Source: Algoriphagus algorifonticola
Lineage (GTDB): Bacteria; Bacteroidota; Bacteroidia; Cytophagales; Cyclobacteriaceae
Length of the DNA: 64,000 nt
Direction: 5' to 3'
Assembly (NCBI RefSeq): GCF_007655305.1
Contig: NZ_VLOG01000058.1
Span: 62,001 to 126,000, forward strand
The notes beneath the pieces were generated by a model, which made no database searches, was not told where the DNA came from, and worked only from the letters and a program-made list of their open reading frames with translations. Numbering within the stretch: position 1 is the stretch's first letter; each line of letters starts with the position of its first letter. The position numbers and the translations under genes are program-made. This document shows positions 48,660 to 57,062 of the stretch, piece by piece.

Positions 48660-48909
48660 AATCAATTTTTGAATGTGGATGCTTTGATCTTCAACAAGGA
48701 ACAAGTTAGGAGACTGCCCACCGACAATCAAATTTATACCATTTTTAACCCAAAAACAGGTCTAATGTTGACCTTTCTTTACTATCTTCAATCGATTAGT
48801 CAATCTAATCTTCTATAACTTCAGGCTAAAATGTAAGTCGCTACGTTGAATACGTTAGAATTTGAAGTAAGATTTTCCACAAATTTAAAGATTAAAAATT
48901 AACTCAGGT
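48660..48909. other. Gap before the GH3 gene, possible minus-strand promoter
   Basis: No convincing gene. On the minus strand TAAATTTG (48729-48736) matches the -7 element, with a TTTG 14 bp upstream rather than 19. It could drive the mutL operon through the repeat. Plus-strand frames here have no protein-like composition. Confidence 0.3.
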
Positions 48910-51864
48910 ATGAGGCATAAGCTGGCAGGCATCTTTCTTCTTTGCTTTGTTGCACTATCATTTACATCCGGTAAAATGGATGTAGCTGTGGTAGTGGATG
49001 ACCCTTTAAATGCTCCCGATAGATTTGCGCAGAAAAATTGGGTGGACTCGGTATTTCAAAGTCTAAGTTCGGAGGAGCGCTTGGGCCAACTTTTTATGGT
49101 TGCAGCTTATTCCAATAAAGATCAAAAGCATATAGATGAAATCAGTCAGCTAGTAAAAGACGAGAATCTTGGAGGTTTGATATTTTTCCAAGGAGGACCT
49201 GACAGACAAGCTCGATTGACCAATTACTATCAAGCCTTGGCTAAAACACCTCTTTTCATCGCAATGGATGCAGAATGGGGAATCAGCATGAGACTGGACT
49301 CAGTCCCTGATTTTCCGCGAGCTATGACTTTGGGTGCGATTCAGAATTCGGATCTGATTTATGATATGGGAGCTGAAATGGCCCGTCAGTTTAAGGAACT
49401 TGGCATGCACATCAATTTTGCCCCAGTCGTAGACGTCAACTCTAACCCGGAAAATCCAGTCATTGGCTTTAGGGCTTTTGGAGAAAACAAAAAAGCCGTG
49501 GCTCAAAGAGCGGTGGCTTACATGAAAGGTCTTCAGGATAATGGGGTCATTGCTAATGCCAAGCATTTCCCCGGACATGGAGACACAGAATCAGACAGCC
49601 ATTATTCCCTTCCATTGATCAAACATGCTGAAAAGAGAATTTGGGATATAGACTTATATCCTTATCAGGAGTTGTTCAGGGAGGATTTGATGTCGGTGAT
49701 GGTTGCCCATCTCAATATCCCAAGTTTGGATAATAATGGACAAACCCCGACCAGTCTCAGCAAAAAGGTGGTGACAGATCTGCTCCAAAAGCGAATGAAC
49801 TTTCAGGGTTTGATCTTTACAGATGCCTTGAACATGCGGGGAGTAACCCAATCTCACAAACCGGGAGAAGTGGATGTAGAAGCTCTACTGGCAGGTAACG
49901 ATATTCTACTGTATTCTCAGGATGTGCCGAAAGCCAAAGCTTTGATCAAACAGGCCATAGAAAGCGGTAAAATATCCCAAGAAGAAGTAGACAGAAGAAT
50001 ACGAAAAATCCTTCGTGCCAAGTATAAAGTAGGGCTTCATGAGTACAAACCCATCAAAACCCATGGCTTGGTAGAAAGACTAAACACTCCAAAAACCGAA
50101 GAGATTCGGGAAAAGTTGTATTCCGAAGCCATCACAGTTGCTTCCAATAAGGGAGAATTACTTCCTTTCAAGCAGCTGGATTTAAAAAGATTTGCAAGTC
50201 TTACCATAGGAGGAGAGGGGAAAAACTTCCAGCAAAGCCTTAGCAAGTATAGCAAATTCGATCATTTTGAAATTGAAAAAGCAGCGAGTGAATCCGCTCA
50301 TTATAATTTAATGAAGCAATTGGAGGATTATGATGTGGTCGTGGTTGGCTTGATGGGAGTGACCAACAGTCCTAAAAGAGCCTTTGGAATCGCTCCAGGA
50401 GACGTAGCACTTCTCAGAAAACTGGAACAAAGACAAAAAGTAGTCACGGTTCTTTTTGGAAATGCTTATGCTTCCCGATTTATTGAAGGATTGGGCAATG
50501 TGGTTTTTGCTTATGAGAATAATGACATGACTCAAAAACTCAGCCCTCAGGTTCTGTTTGGCGCTAGACCGGGAATGGGAATTTTACCGGTATCCGTTAG
50601 CCCTACTTTTTCTTATGGAGTAGGAGGATATATGGAAGGATTGAGAAGGCTCGCTTATGGAACTCCTGAAAGTGTGGGGATGAATAGCCAAACACTGAAC
50701 GAGATCGATGAGGTAGTAGAGAAAGCGATTAAAATGCAAGCTACTCCTGGCGCGAATGTGTTGGTTGTCAAAGACGGTAAAGTTGTTTTCGAAAGGTCAT
50801 ATGGACAACTGGAATACAAGAATAGCCCTAAAGTCAATAGTGAAACTCTGTATGACTTAGCCTCTATTACTAAAGTTCTGGCGACTACTCAAGCCGTGAT
50901 GTTTTTACATAGCCGAGGAGAATTGGATATGGACAAGACTTTGGGTGATTATCTTCCAGAGCTTAAAGGTACTAATAAAGAAGATCTGGTTCTGAAAGAC
51001 GTAATGGCCCATGAAGCAGGATTGAAGGCTTTTATTCCTCATTATGTTAAAACTGTTCAATCTGGACAATGGAGACCGGAGTATTATCAAGCCTCAGCGG
51101 CTCCCGGATTTTCTAGGCCAGTCTCAAATGACATGTACGCAGTAGATGGACTTCGAGACAGTATTTGGAATTGGACTGTAGAGTCGGATTTACTACCAAA
51201 ATCAGGAGGAAGAAACAGATATGTTTATTCAGATTTGACCATGTATTTCATGCAGGCAGTCGTTGAAAAAATCGTCAATCAACCCTTAGATCAATTTTTA
51301 GAGCAAAATTTCTATGCTCCTCTTGGACTTTACACCATGACTTTTAATCCATTCAATAAAATGTCTTTAGACAACATCGCTCCGACAGAAGATGATGTAG
51401 CCTTTAGAAAAAGACAGGTGAGAGGCTATGTCCACGATCCGGGAGCTGCCATGTATGGAGGAGTTGCCGGACACGCTGGACTTTTCGGAAGAGCAAATGA
51501 TTTGGCAGTCATGATGCAGATGATGCTTAATGAAGGCTATTATGGAGATGTCAGCTTGCTTAAACCTGGAACAGTCTCCCAATTCACGAAGAGGCAATCC
51601 AATCAAAGCAGAAGAGGATGGGGCTGGGATAAGCCAGAACCAGAAGCTGGACGGGGAGGAAGTGCCGGGGATTTAGCACCAAAATCTACATTTGGGCATA
51701 CTGGATTCACTGGAACTTGCGTATGGGCAGATCCTAAAAATGATCTGATTTATGTCTTCTTGAGTAATCGGGTATATCCGGATGCTGAAAACAAAAAGTT
51801 ACTGAGTTCGAATATCCGGACAGACATCCATGATATTATTTATAAAGCAATGGCTAAAAATTAA
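48910..51864 (+). CDS. Glycoside hydrolase family 3 / serine beta-lactamase-like fusion
   Basis: 984 residues in two enzymes. The N-terminal GH3 (NagZ-like) part has KHFPGHGDTESDSH (218-231, catalytic D229/H231) and the nucleophile D305 in IFTDALNMRG. A GH3 C-terminal domain follows to about 590. The last about 380 residues are a class C/DAC-type serine hydrolase: S652-I-T-K655, a YSD box and a C-terminal HTGFTG box. An N-terminal signal is present. It likely cleaves N-acetylglucosamine linkages and D-amino acid bonds in cell-wall material in the periplasm. Such fusions are known in Bacteroidota. Its first 20 or so bases resemble those of the PQQ dehydrogenase gene. Confidence 0.9.
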   Translation: MRHKLAGIFLLCFVALSFTSGKMDVAVVVDDPLNAPDRFAQKNWVDSVFQSLSSEERLGQLFMVAAYSNKDQKHIDEISQLVKDENLGGLIFFQGGPDRQARLTNYYQALAKTPLFIAMDAEWGISMRLDSVPDFPRAMTLGAIQNSDLIYDMGAEMARQFKELGMHINFAPVVDVNSNPENPVIGFRAFGENKKAVAQRAVAYMKGLQDNGVIANAKHFPGHGDTESDSHYSLPLIKHAEKRIWDIDLYPYQELFREDLMSVMVAHLNIPSLDNNGQTPTSLSKKVVTDLLQKRMNFQGLIFTDALNMRGVTQSHKPGEVDVEALLAGNDILLYSQDVPKAKALIKQAIESGKISQEEVDRRIRKILRAKYKVGLHEYKPIKTHGLVERLNTPKTEEIREKLYSEAITVASNKGELLPFKQLDLKRFASLTIGGEGKNFQQSLSKYSKFDHFEIEKAASESAHYNLMKQLEDYDVVVVGLMGVTNSPKRAFGIAPGDVALLRKLEQRQKVVTVLFGNAYASRFIEGLGNVVFAYENNDMTQKLSPQVLFGARPGMGILPVSVSPTFSYGVGGYMEGLRRLAYGTPESVGMNSQTLNEIDEVVEKAIKMQATPGANVLVVKDGKVVFERSYGQLEYKNSPKVNSETLYDLASITKVLATTQAVMFLHSRGELDMDKTLGDYLPELKGTNKEDLVLKDVMAHEAGLKAFIPHYVKTVQSGQWRPEYYQASAAPGFSRPVSNDMYAVDGLRDSIWNWTVESDLLPKSGGRNRYVYSDLTMYFMQAVVEKIVNQPLDQFLEQNFYAPLGLYTMTFNPFNKMSLDNIAPTEDDVAFRKRQVRGYVHDPGAAMYGGVAGHAGLFGRANDLAVMMQMMLNEGYYGDVSLLKPGTVSQFTKRQSNQSRRGWGWDKPEPEAGRGGSAGDLAPKSTFGHTGFTGTCVWADPKNDLIYVFLSNRVYPDAENKKLLSSNIRTDIHDIIYKAMAKN

Positions 51865-51901
51865 ATAAAAATGGTCCCGCTGATAAAGGGACCATTTTTT
51901 T
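51865..51901. terminator. Bidirectional terminator between convergent genes
   Basis: Perfect 10-bp stem AAATGGTCCC/GGGACCATTT (51869-51878 with 51888-51897, extendable to 12 bp). A T tract lies on the plus side and an A-rich stretch on the other, so it works for both strands, between the GH3 and M24 genes. Confidence 0.92.
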
Positions 51902-51905
51902 GTGA

Positions 51906-53225
51906 TCATTTAATGAGGATCAAATCCTCCTGAGGCTGAATCAAATACTCCGCCCCATTCTCTGTTACCACAGCCATCTCTTCCACAGAAATGGTCTTTT
52001 CAGTTCCATCTTCTCTCTTCCAGGTATGAAAACCATCAAAGGCGAATACCATTCCCTTTTTCAATAATTTTTGCGCAGCTGGCCTGGGAGTTTCCAGTCT
52101 TGCTCCTCCTAAATTTGGTCCAACATCATGCGCCACATAGCCAACCGGATGCCCAGTGCTCCAAGGAACATAAAGAGATCCATTAGCATCCATCAAATCG
52201 CGCTGTGCTCTGTCTACATTCTCTCCTTTTACTCCTGGCTTCATGGCTGCCAGAGCAATTCTTGACCCAGCTTTTCCATTTTCCCAGTATTGTTGAATAT
52301 CAGCTGGAGCTTCAGTTTCCCCGTCCTTTAGCACATAAGCAAATCGTTGAATGTCGCTTACCCAAATTCCGTAAAGTTTCACCCCAAAATCTGTTTGAAT
52401 CACATCTCCAGGCATGATCACTTTATCTGTCGCATGGGAGTGCCCTCGATCAGGACCTGAGTTGACATTGGGATTTTGATCAGGATGCCAAGCATCTGTC
52501 ACTCCATATTCAGCCATTTTTGCTTTCAAAAATTTAGCTACATCCGCATCTGTAGTTTTGCCCGGTACGATCATCGAATAGGCCTCATGTTGAAAATCAG
52601 AAGCCATTTGAGCTGCTTTTTTCAAAATTTCAACTTCTTCAGGGAGTTTGATGGACAGCCATTCGTAAACTAACTCAGTAGAGGATACCAACCTTGATGA
52701 ATAATCGCCTAAGGCCTCTTCCAGGTTTTGTCTTTGTGTAAAAGAAAGTCCATCCGCCATGGTATTACTGGAGGAAGAATTAACTGCTATGGTTTTAAAA
52801 CCCTTTTCTTTAATGAAATCTGCGGCAACCTGAACAGCTGATGCTCCCCTATCTACTCGGATTACTTCATCATGAATATCCAATTCATCCAAAGAAGTAG
52901 CCTCCCCATCCGGTGAAAATGCCAAGGAATGAAACCCAGAATCATCCAAATAAAACATGAAAACTGCGGTGCCTCCTGCATTTTCCGCTCCAACATGAAC
53001 AGCGATGGGATCATTGTGATTTTCTCTGCCGATAGTGATCCAGCAATCCACTTCAGCTGCTTTCATGGCCTCCGGAAGTAATTGATTGATTCTCTTTATT
53101 CTGATTTCTGGCCAAGGATTATCAGACCAGTCAGGTTTAATCGATTCTGTTTGTTGTGGCGGGGTAGAGCAGGCGTAAAAAAAGCCTACTAGAAAAAGAA
53201 TGAATAAATAATTCCTATAATTCAT
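51906..53225 (-). CDS. M24 family (Xaa-Pro peptidase-like) lipoprotein
   Basis: Metallopeptidase of the pita-bread fold, 439 residues from the ATG at 53225, which gives a lipobox (VGFFYAC). ATGs at 53231 and 53297 are alternatives. The metal ligands appear as D in IQTDFGVKLYG, D in WVSDIQRFAYV, H in TGHPVGYVAHDVGP, E in VEEMAVVTENG. The N-terminal half is the creatinase-type domain. The lipid anchor places it in the periplasm; substrate is probably a proline-containing peptide. Confidence 0.85.
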   Translation of the reverse strand: MNYRNYLFILFLVGFFYACSTPPQQTESIKPDWSDNPWPEIRIKRINQLLPEAMKAAEVDCWITIGRENHNDPIAVHVGAENAGGTAVFMFYLDDSGFHSLAFSPDGEATSLDELDIHDEVIRVDRGASAVQVAADFIKEKGFKTIAVNSSSSNTMADGLSFTQRQNLEEALGDYSSRLVSSTELVYEWLSIKLPEEVEILKKAAQMASDFQHEAYSMIVPGKTTDADVAKFLKAKMAEYGVTDAWHPDQNPNVNSGPDRGHSHATDKVIMPGDVIQTDFGVKLYGIWVSDIQRFAYVLKDGETEAPADIQQYWENGKAGSRIALAAMKPGVKGENVDRAQRDLMDANGSLYVPWSTGHPVGYVAHDVGPNLGGARLETPRPAAQKLLKKGMVFAFDGFHTWKREDGTEKTISVEEMAVVTENGAEYLIQPQEDLILIK

Positions 53226-53475
53226 ACGCATTGATTGTGTGAAAATTTTAATCCAATAATTCGTCTGGAAATTGGGGCTTTTAAATGAAAGTTTCAATTC
53301 TTTTTATGCTGAAGTGAGTGATTTTTGATCCTAAAAAACTGAAAACCAAGCAATCAGTACTCCTGATAAAATTAAGAATTCGTCGGCTTTTGGATTATTT
53401 CTTTTTAATTTGAACAAAAGTAATCCTTAAGCGTGTTTAAAGGCAGATTAGCCAAAAAGGCACCTAGAAAAAAAT

Positions 53476-54612
53476 ATGAAAATTGGCATTGTATGTTACC
53501 CTACCTTTGGGGGTAGTGGTGTAGTAGCCACAGAATTGGGAAAAGGGCTGGCAAAAGCTGGGCATGAAATTCACTTCATCACCTATCGTCAGCCGACCCG
53601 CCTGGATTTTTTCAGTGAAAATCTATTCTATCACGAAGTAGATATCAAAAGCTACCCGCTTTTTGAGCATGCTCCTTATGAGCTTGCCCTGGCTAGTAAA
53701 ATGGTTTCTGTGGTAAAATATGAAAACTTAGACCTATTACATGTACATTATGCTATTCCTCATGCATCTGCAGCCTACATGGCAAAGCAGATCTTGAAAG
53801 AGGAGGGAATCAGGATTCCAGTAGTCACGACTCTACATGGAACAGATATTACTTTGGTTGGAAAAGATCCAAGCTATGAACCTGTTGTCACCTTTTCCAT
53901 CAATCAATCCGATGGAGTAACAGCAGTTTCTGAGGATTTGAAAAAAGAGACTTATAGCCATTTTGCGGTCAATCGAGAAATTGAGGTCATCCCTAATTTT
54001 ATTGATCTAGATCGATTTAAGAAACAGAAGAAAGAGCACTTCAAATTAGCTATATGCCCGCAAGGTGAAAAGCTACTGGTACATACCTCCAATTTTAGAA
54101 AGGTGAAACGAGTAGAAGATGTAATCCGGGTATTTTACGAAGTGCGCAAGGAAATTCCGGCGAAACTTCTTTTGGTAGGTGATGGGCCAGAAAGGGACAA
54201 AATGGAGAGGCTATGTAGGGAATTAGGAACCTGCGACGACATTCGCTTCTTAGGTAAACTGGAGGCTGTAGAGGAAGTACTTTCGGTGGCAGATTTGTTT
54301 CTGATGCCTTCAGAAAAGGAATCTTTTGGATTGGCAGCCTTGGAAGCGATGGCATGTGAAGTACCTATTTTGACCTCCAATGCTGGTGGTATTCCGGAGC
54401 TAAACATTGATGGCGTTACGGGATTTGTTTCGAATGTTGGAGATATACAGGATATGAAGAAAAAAGCCTTGCAAATTCTGGATGAAAAGAATTTACCTCA
54501 GTTTAAAGCCAATGCTTTAGCCAGGGCAAAAGAGTTTGACATATCCCAAATTCTTCCACTTTACGTGAAGTATTATCAAAAAACTATAGAAGCCTCCTTA
54601 GCAAAAGTCTAA
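53476..54612 (+). CDS. bshA: Bacillithiol synthesis glycosyltransferase BshA
   Basis: GT4-family glycosyltransferase, 378 residues, that joins N-acetylglucosamine to L-malate in the first step of bacillithiol synthesis. Landmarks are GIVCYPTFGGSGVVATELG, HVHYAIPHA, TTLHGTDITLVGKDPSY, IPNFIDLDRFK and the E-rich EKESFGLAALEAMACEVP. The bshB and bshC genes are not in this window. On the minus strand TACTTTTG (53415-53422) upstream is a possible -7 element for the M24 gene. Confidence 0.95.
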   Translation: MKIGIVCYPTFGGSGVVATELGKGLAKAGHEIHFITYRQPTRLDFFSENLFYHEVDIKSYPLFEHAPYELALASKMVSVVKYENLDLLHVHYAIPHASAAYMAKQILKEEGIRIPVVTTLHGTDITLVGKDPSYEPVVTFSINQSDGVTAVSEDLKKETYSHFAVNREIEVIPNFIDLDRFKKQKKEHFKLAICPQGEKLLVHTSNFRKVKRVEDVIRVFYEVRKEIPAKLLLVGDGPERDKMERLCRELGTCDDIRFLGKLEAVEEVLSVADLFLMPSEKESFGLAALEAMACEVPILTSNAGGIPELNIDGVTGFVSNVGDIQDMKKKALQILDEKNLPQFKANALARAKEFDISQILPLYVKYYQKTIEASLAKV

Positions 54613-54716
54613 TTTTTCTCCCGATTATGACGAAAATCAATGTATATTAAGGAAGTTCTGGGTTACTTTTGTACCAAGATTACAGCCAACTATTAAGAAT
54701 ATAACAAGTAATAAAG

Positions 54717-55340
54717 ATGAAAAAGATTGGAAGACTGGACAGACCCGACAATTTCGGTTCGGCACATATGTTCGATAACCCGATTTTAGAGAGGATCTCT
54801 CGTACTCATATTATGATCCCTATCACCATGTTTTTGGTGTTTGCTGCTGTATCTTTTTACTATGCGCTGGAAACACCCATTAACCTGGGAACAGGAGTAT
54901 TGGTAATGCTTACTGGATACATTTTCTTTACCTTCGTAGAGTACATGATGCATAAGCATTTCTTTCATATGGAACCGGACACTCCTCTGAAAGACAAATT
55001 ACAGTATTCAGTCCACGGAGTGCATCATGATTACCCGAAAGATAAGGACAGATTAGCAATGCCTCCTTTTGTCAGCGCCGCCTATGCTGCCATCTCTTAC
55101 CTGGTTTTTAATTTAATAATGGGTGATTTTGCCTACTACTTTCTTCCGGGTTTTCTTTTGGGCTATGCCAGTTATTTGGGCGTACACTACATCGTGCATG
55201 CTTTCAACCCTCCCAAAAACTTCTTGAAAATCCTGTGGGTGAATCATGCTATCCATCATTATAAGGATCCGGATTCAGCTTTTGGAGTGAGTACCCCTCT
55301 TTGGGATATCTTGCTGGGAACCATGCCGAAAAAAGACTAA
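54717..55340 (+). CDS. Fatty acid hydroxylase / sterol desaturase family membrane protein
   Basis: 207 residues with four hydrophobic segments and the di-iron histidine clusters EYMMHKHFFHM, SVHGVHHDYP, YIVHAF and VNHAIHHYKDP. This pattern is that of fatty acid 2-hydroxylases (FA2H/Scs7-like). TACTTTTG at 54664-54671 matches the -7 promoter element 46 bp before the ATG. It is closed by the terminator at 55345. Confidence 0.9.
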   Translation: MKKIGRLDRPDNFGSAHMFDNPILERISRTHIMIPITMFLVFAAVSFYYALETPINLGTGVLVMLTGYIFFTFVEYMMHKHFFHMEPDTPLKDKLQYSVHGVHHDYPKDKDRLAMPPFVSAAYAAISYLVFNLIMGDFAYYFLPGFLLGYASYLGVHYIVHAFNPPKNFLKILWVNHAIHHYKDPDSAFGVSTPLWDILLGTMPKKD

Positions 55341-55344
55341 ACTC

Positions 55345-55372
55345 AAACCTCCTGATTTCGGGAGGTTTTTTT
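55345..55372 (+). terminator. Intrinsic terminator after the hydroxylase
   Basis: Stem AAACCTCC/GGAGGTTT (55345-55352 with 55361-55368), 8-nt loop and T tract to 55372. The next ATG is 12 bp further on. Confidence 0.9.
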
Positions 55373-55383
55373 AATATCAGTTC

Positions 55384-56214
55384 ATGAATAAAATTTCAAT
55401 TATAGGACTCGGATGGCTGGGACTTCCTTTGGCAAAAAACCTTCAGGAAAAAGGATATAAAGTAATCGGTAGCACTACCACAGGAGAAAAAGTGAAAAAA
55501 CTTGAGGCAAAGGGACTCACATCGGTTCAGTTTTCTTTGGAGCCTTATCCAAAAGGCCTGGGGTTTCAGAAACTTTTTGAGGCCGAAATTCTAGTTATTA
55601 CTATACCTCCACGCTCACGAACTCAATCAGGAGAGCGCTATCTCGAGGAACTCAAATTTTTAAAAAGCATGCTACAAAATTCCTCTGCCAAAAAGCTTGT
55701 ATTTGTGAGCAGTACAGGAATATATCCAGAGAAAAATCAGGCCGAAAAATATACCGAAGAATTTGAAATGGATCTCTCCATCACAGGAAATAAAACTTTG
55801 TGGAAAGCAGAGCAACTGATGAGTCAGGATAATAGCTACGAATTGACTATTATCCGTTTTGGAGGCTTGATGGGTGAAGAGCGAGTTCCGGGTAAATATT
55901 TTTCAGGAAAAGAAAATGTAGAAGGACATAGCAGAGTAAACTATATCCATCAAGATGATGCCGTTGGGATTATTACTTGGATTATTGAGAAAAATCTTTG
56001 GAATGAAACCTTCAATGGGGTTGCGCCAACTCACCCATTAAAAAGGGAGGTCATAGAGAAAAGTGCTCAAGACACCGGTTTAGCTCCTCCCAAAAGCTTT
56101 CAAGATTCAAAAGAAGGAGAGAATCGCTTAATCTCCTCTGAAAAAATTATTCAAACCGGGTATTCATTTGCCTTCGCTAATCCTTTAGACTTCAGCTATA
56201 ATCTCAAAAAGTAA
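55384..56214 (+). CDS. NAD(P)-binding epimerase-like protein
   Basis: 276 residues, extended short-chain dehydrogenase type. The dinucleotide loop is GLGWLGLPLA (8-17), followed by VFVSSTGIYPE (about 110-120). The C-terminal half has HPLKREVIEK. It resembles YeeZ/NAD-dependent epimerase relatives; substrate unknown. It overlaps nothing, and the next gene starts 12 bp downstream, so the pair is probably co-transcribed. Confidence 0.75.
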   Translation: MNKISIIGLGWLGLPLAKNLQEKGYKVIGSTTTGEKVKKLEAKGLTSVQFSLEPYPKGLGFQKLFEAEILVITIPPRSRTQSGERYLEELKFLKSMLQNSSAKKLVFVSSTGIYPEKNQAEKYTEEFEMDLSITGNKTLWKAEQLMSQDNSYELTIIRFGGLMGEERVPGKYFSGKENVEGHSRVNYIHQDDAVGIITWIIEKNLWNETFNGVAPTHPLKREVIEKSAQDTGLAPPKSFQDSKEGENRLISSEKIIQTGYSFAFANPLDFSYNLKK

Positions 56215-56226
56215 GTATCTTTCCTT

Positions 56227-57018
56227 ATGGACTGGGCAGAATTTGGACAGCGTTGGATTCGGGTAGCTGAACTGACTACTTCCCGCTACTTTTTGATAGC
56301 AGGAGGGTCCTTTTTGATTTTTTATTTTCTGCTCAAAAACACGCTTTTCTCAAGAAGGATGCAATCAAAATTCCCTCAAAGGAAAGATTACCTCAGGGAT
56401 ATTAGTTTCTCTCTTGTAACCATATTGATTTTTGCTACGATGGCAGCTTTGGTTTTTGTGGTTCTCAGACCTTACACTAATTTTTTTCAACCCTATGATT
56501 TGTATGGAAAGGCTTATTACTTTCTGACTTTTCCCCTCATGCTATTGATTCATGATGCCTATTTCTATGCAATTCATAGACTGATGCATCATCCTAAATT
56601 GTTTCGGCTGATTCATCGGGTGCATCATTTCTCAACTAATCCATCACCTTGGACTTCCTATGCTTTTCATCCTTTGGAGGCTATTCTTGAAGCAGGTATT
56701 ATCCCTTTGATCGCATTTACACTTCCCGTTCACCCTTCCGCCTTAGGCTTATTTCTTTTGTTTCAGTTTTGCTACAATGTCTATGGCCATTTGGGTTTTG
56801 AGCTTTTTCCAAAAAATTTTCAAAAATCAATGATTGGTAAATGGATAAACACAGGCACCGCTCACAATCAACATCATGAACATTTCCATGGGAATTATGG
56901 CCTTTACACCCTGATTTGGGATAGACTTTTTGGCACCTTGAGAAAAGATTACGAGCAAAAATATGAGCAAGTCACCGGGTCACATCGATTGAAAGCCCAG
57001 CCTCAGAAAAGGGTTTGA
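56227..57018 (+). CDS. Sterol desaturase / fatty acid hydroxylase family protein
   Basis: 263 residues, integral membrane. Histidine clusters are HDAYFYAIHRLMHH (about 114-127), HRVHHFS (about 135-141) and NQHHEHFHGNYG (about 217-228), the SUR2-type di-iron pattern. It oxidises a lipid carbon; substrate unknown. It is more distant from the protein at 54717 than a recent duplicate would be. It is followed by the PQQ dehydrogenase gene after 44 bp. Confidence 0.9.
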   Translation: MDWAEFGQRWIRVAELTTSRYFLIAGGSFLIFYFLLKNTLFSRRMQSKFPQRKDYLRDISFSLVTILIFATMAALVFVVLRPYTNFFQPYDLYGKAYYFLTFPLMLLIHDAYFYAIHRLMHHPKLFRLIHRVHHFSTNPSPWTSYAFHPLEAILEAGIIPLIAFTLPVHPSALGLFLLFQFCYNVYGHLGFELFPKNFQKSMIGKWINTGTAHNQHHEHFHGNYGLYTLIWDRLFGTLRKDYEQKYEQVTGSHRLKAQPQKRV

Positions 57019-57062
57019 ATCATTCGAGAAAACCCCGATATTCTAGCTTGTATTTCACACTT

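Noticed and set aside
48576-48818. 80-residue plus-strand frame in the repeat region
   Set aside because: It runs through repeat unit 2 and AT-rich DNA, with no protein-like features.
57015-57062. Upstream start for the PQQ dehydrogenase
   Set aside because: It places 16 polar residues before the signal sequence and overlaps the preceding stop.
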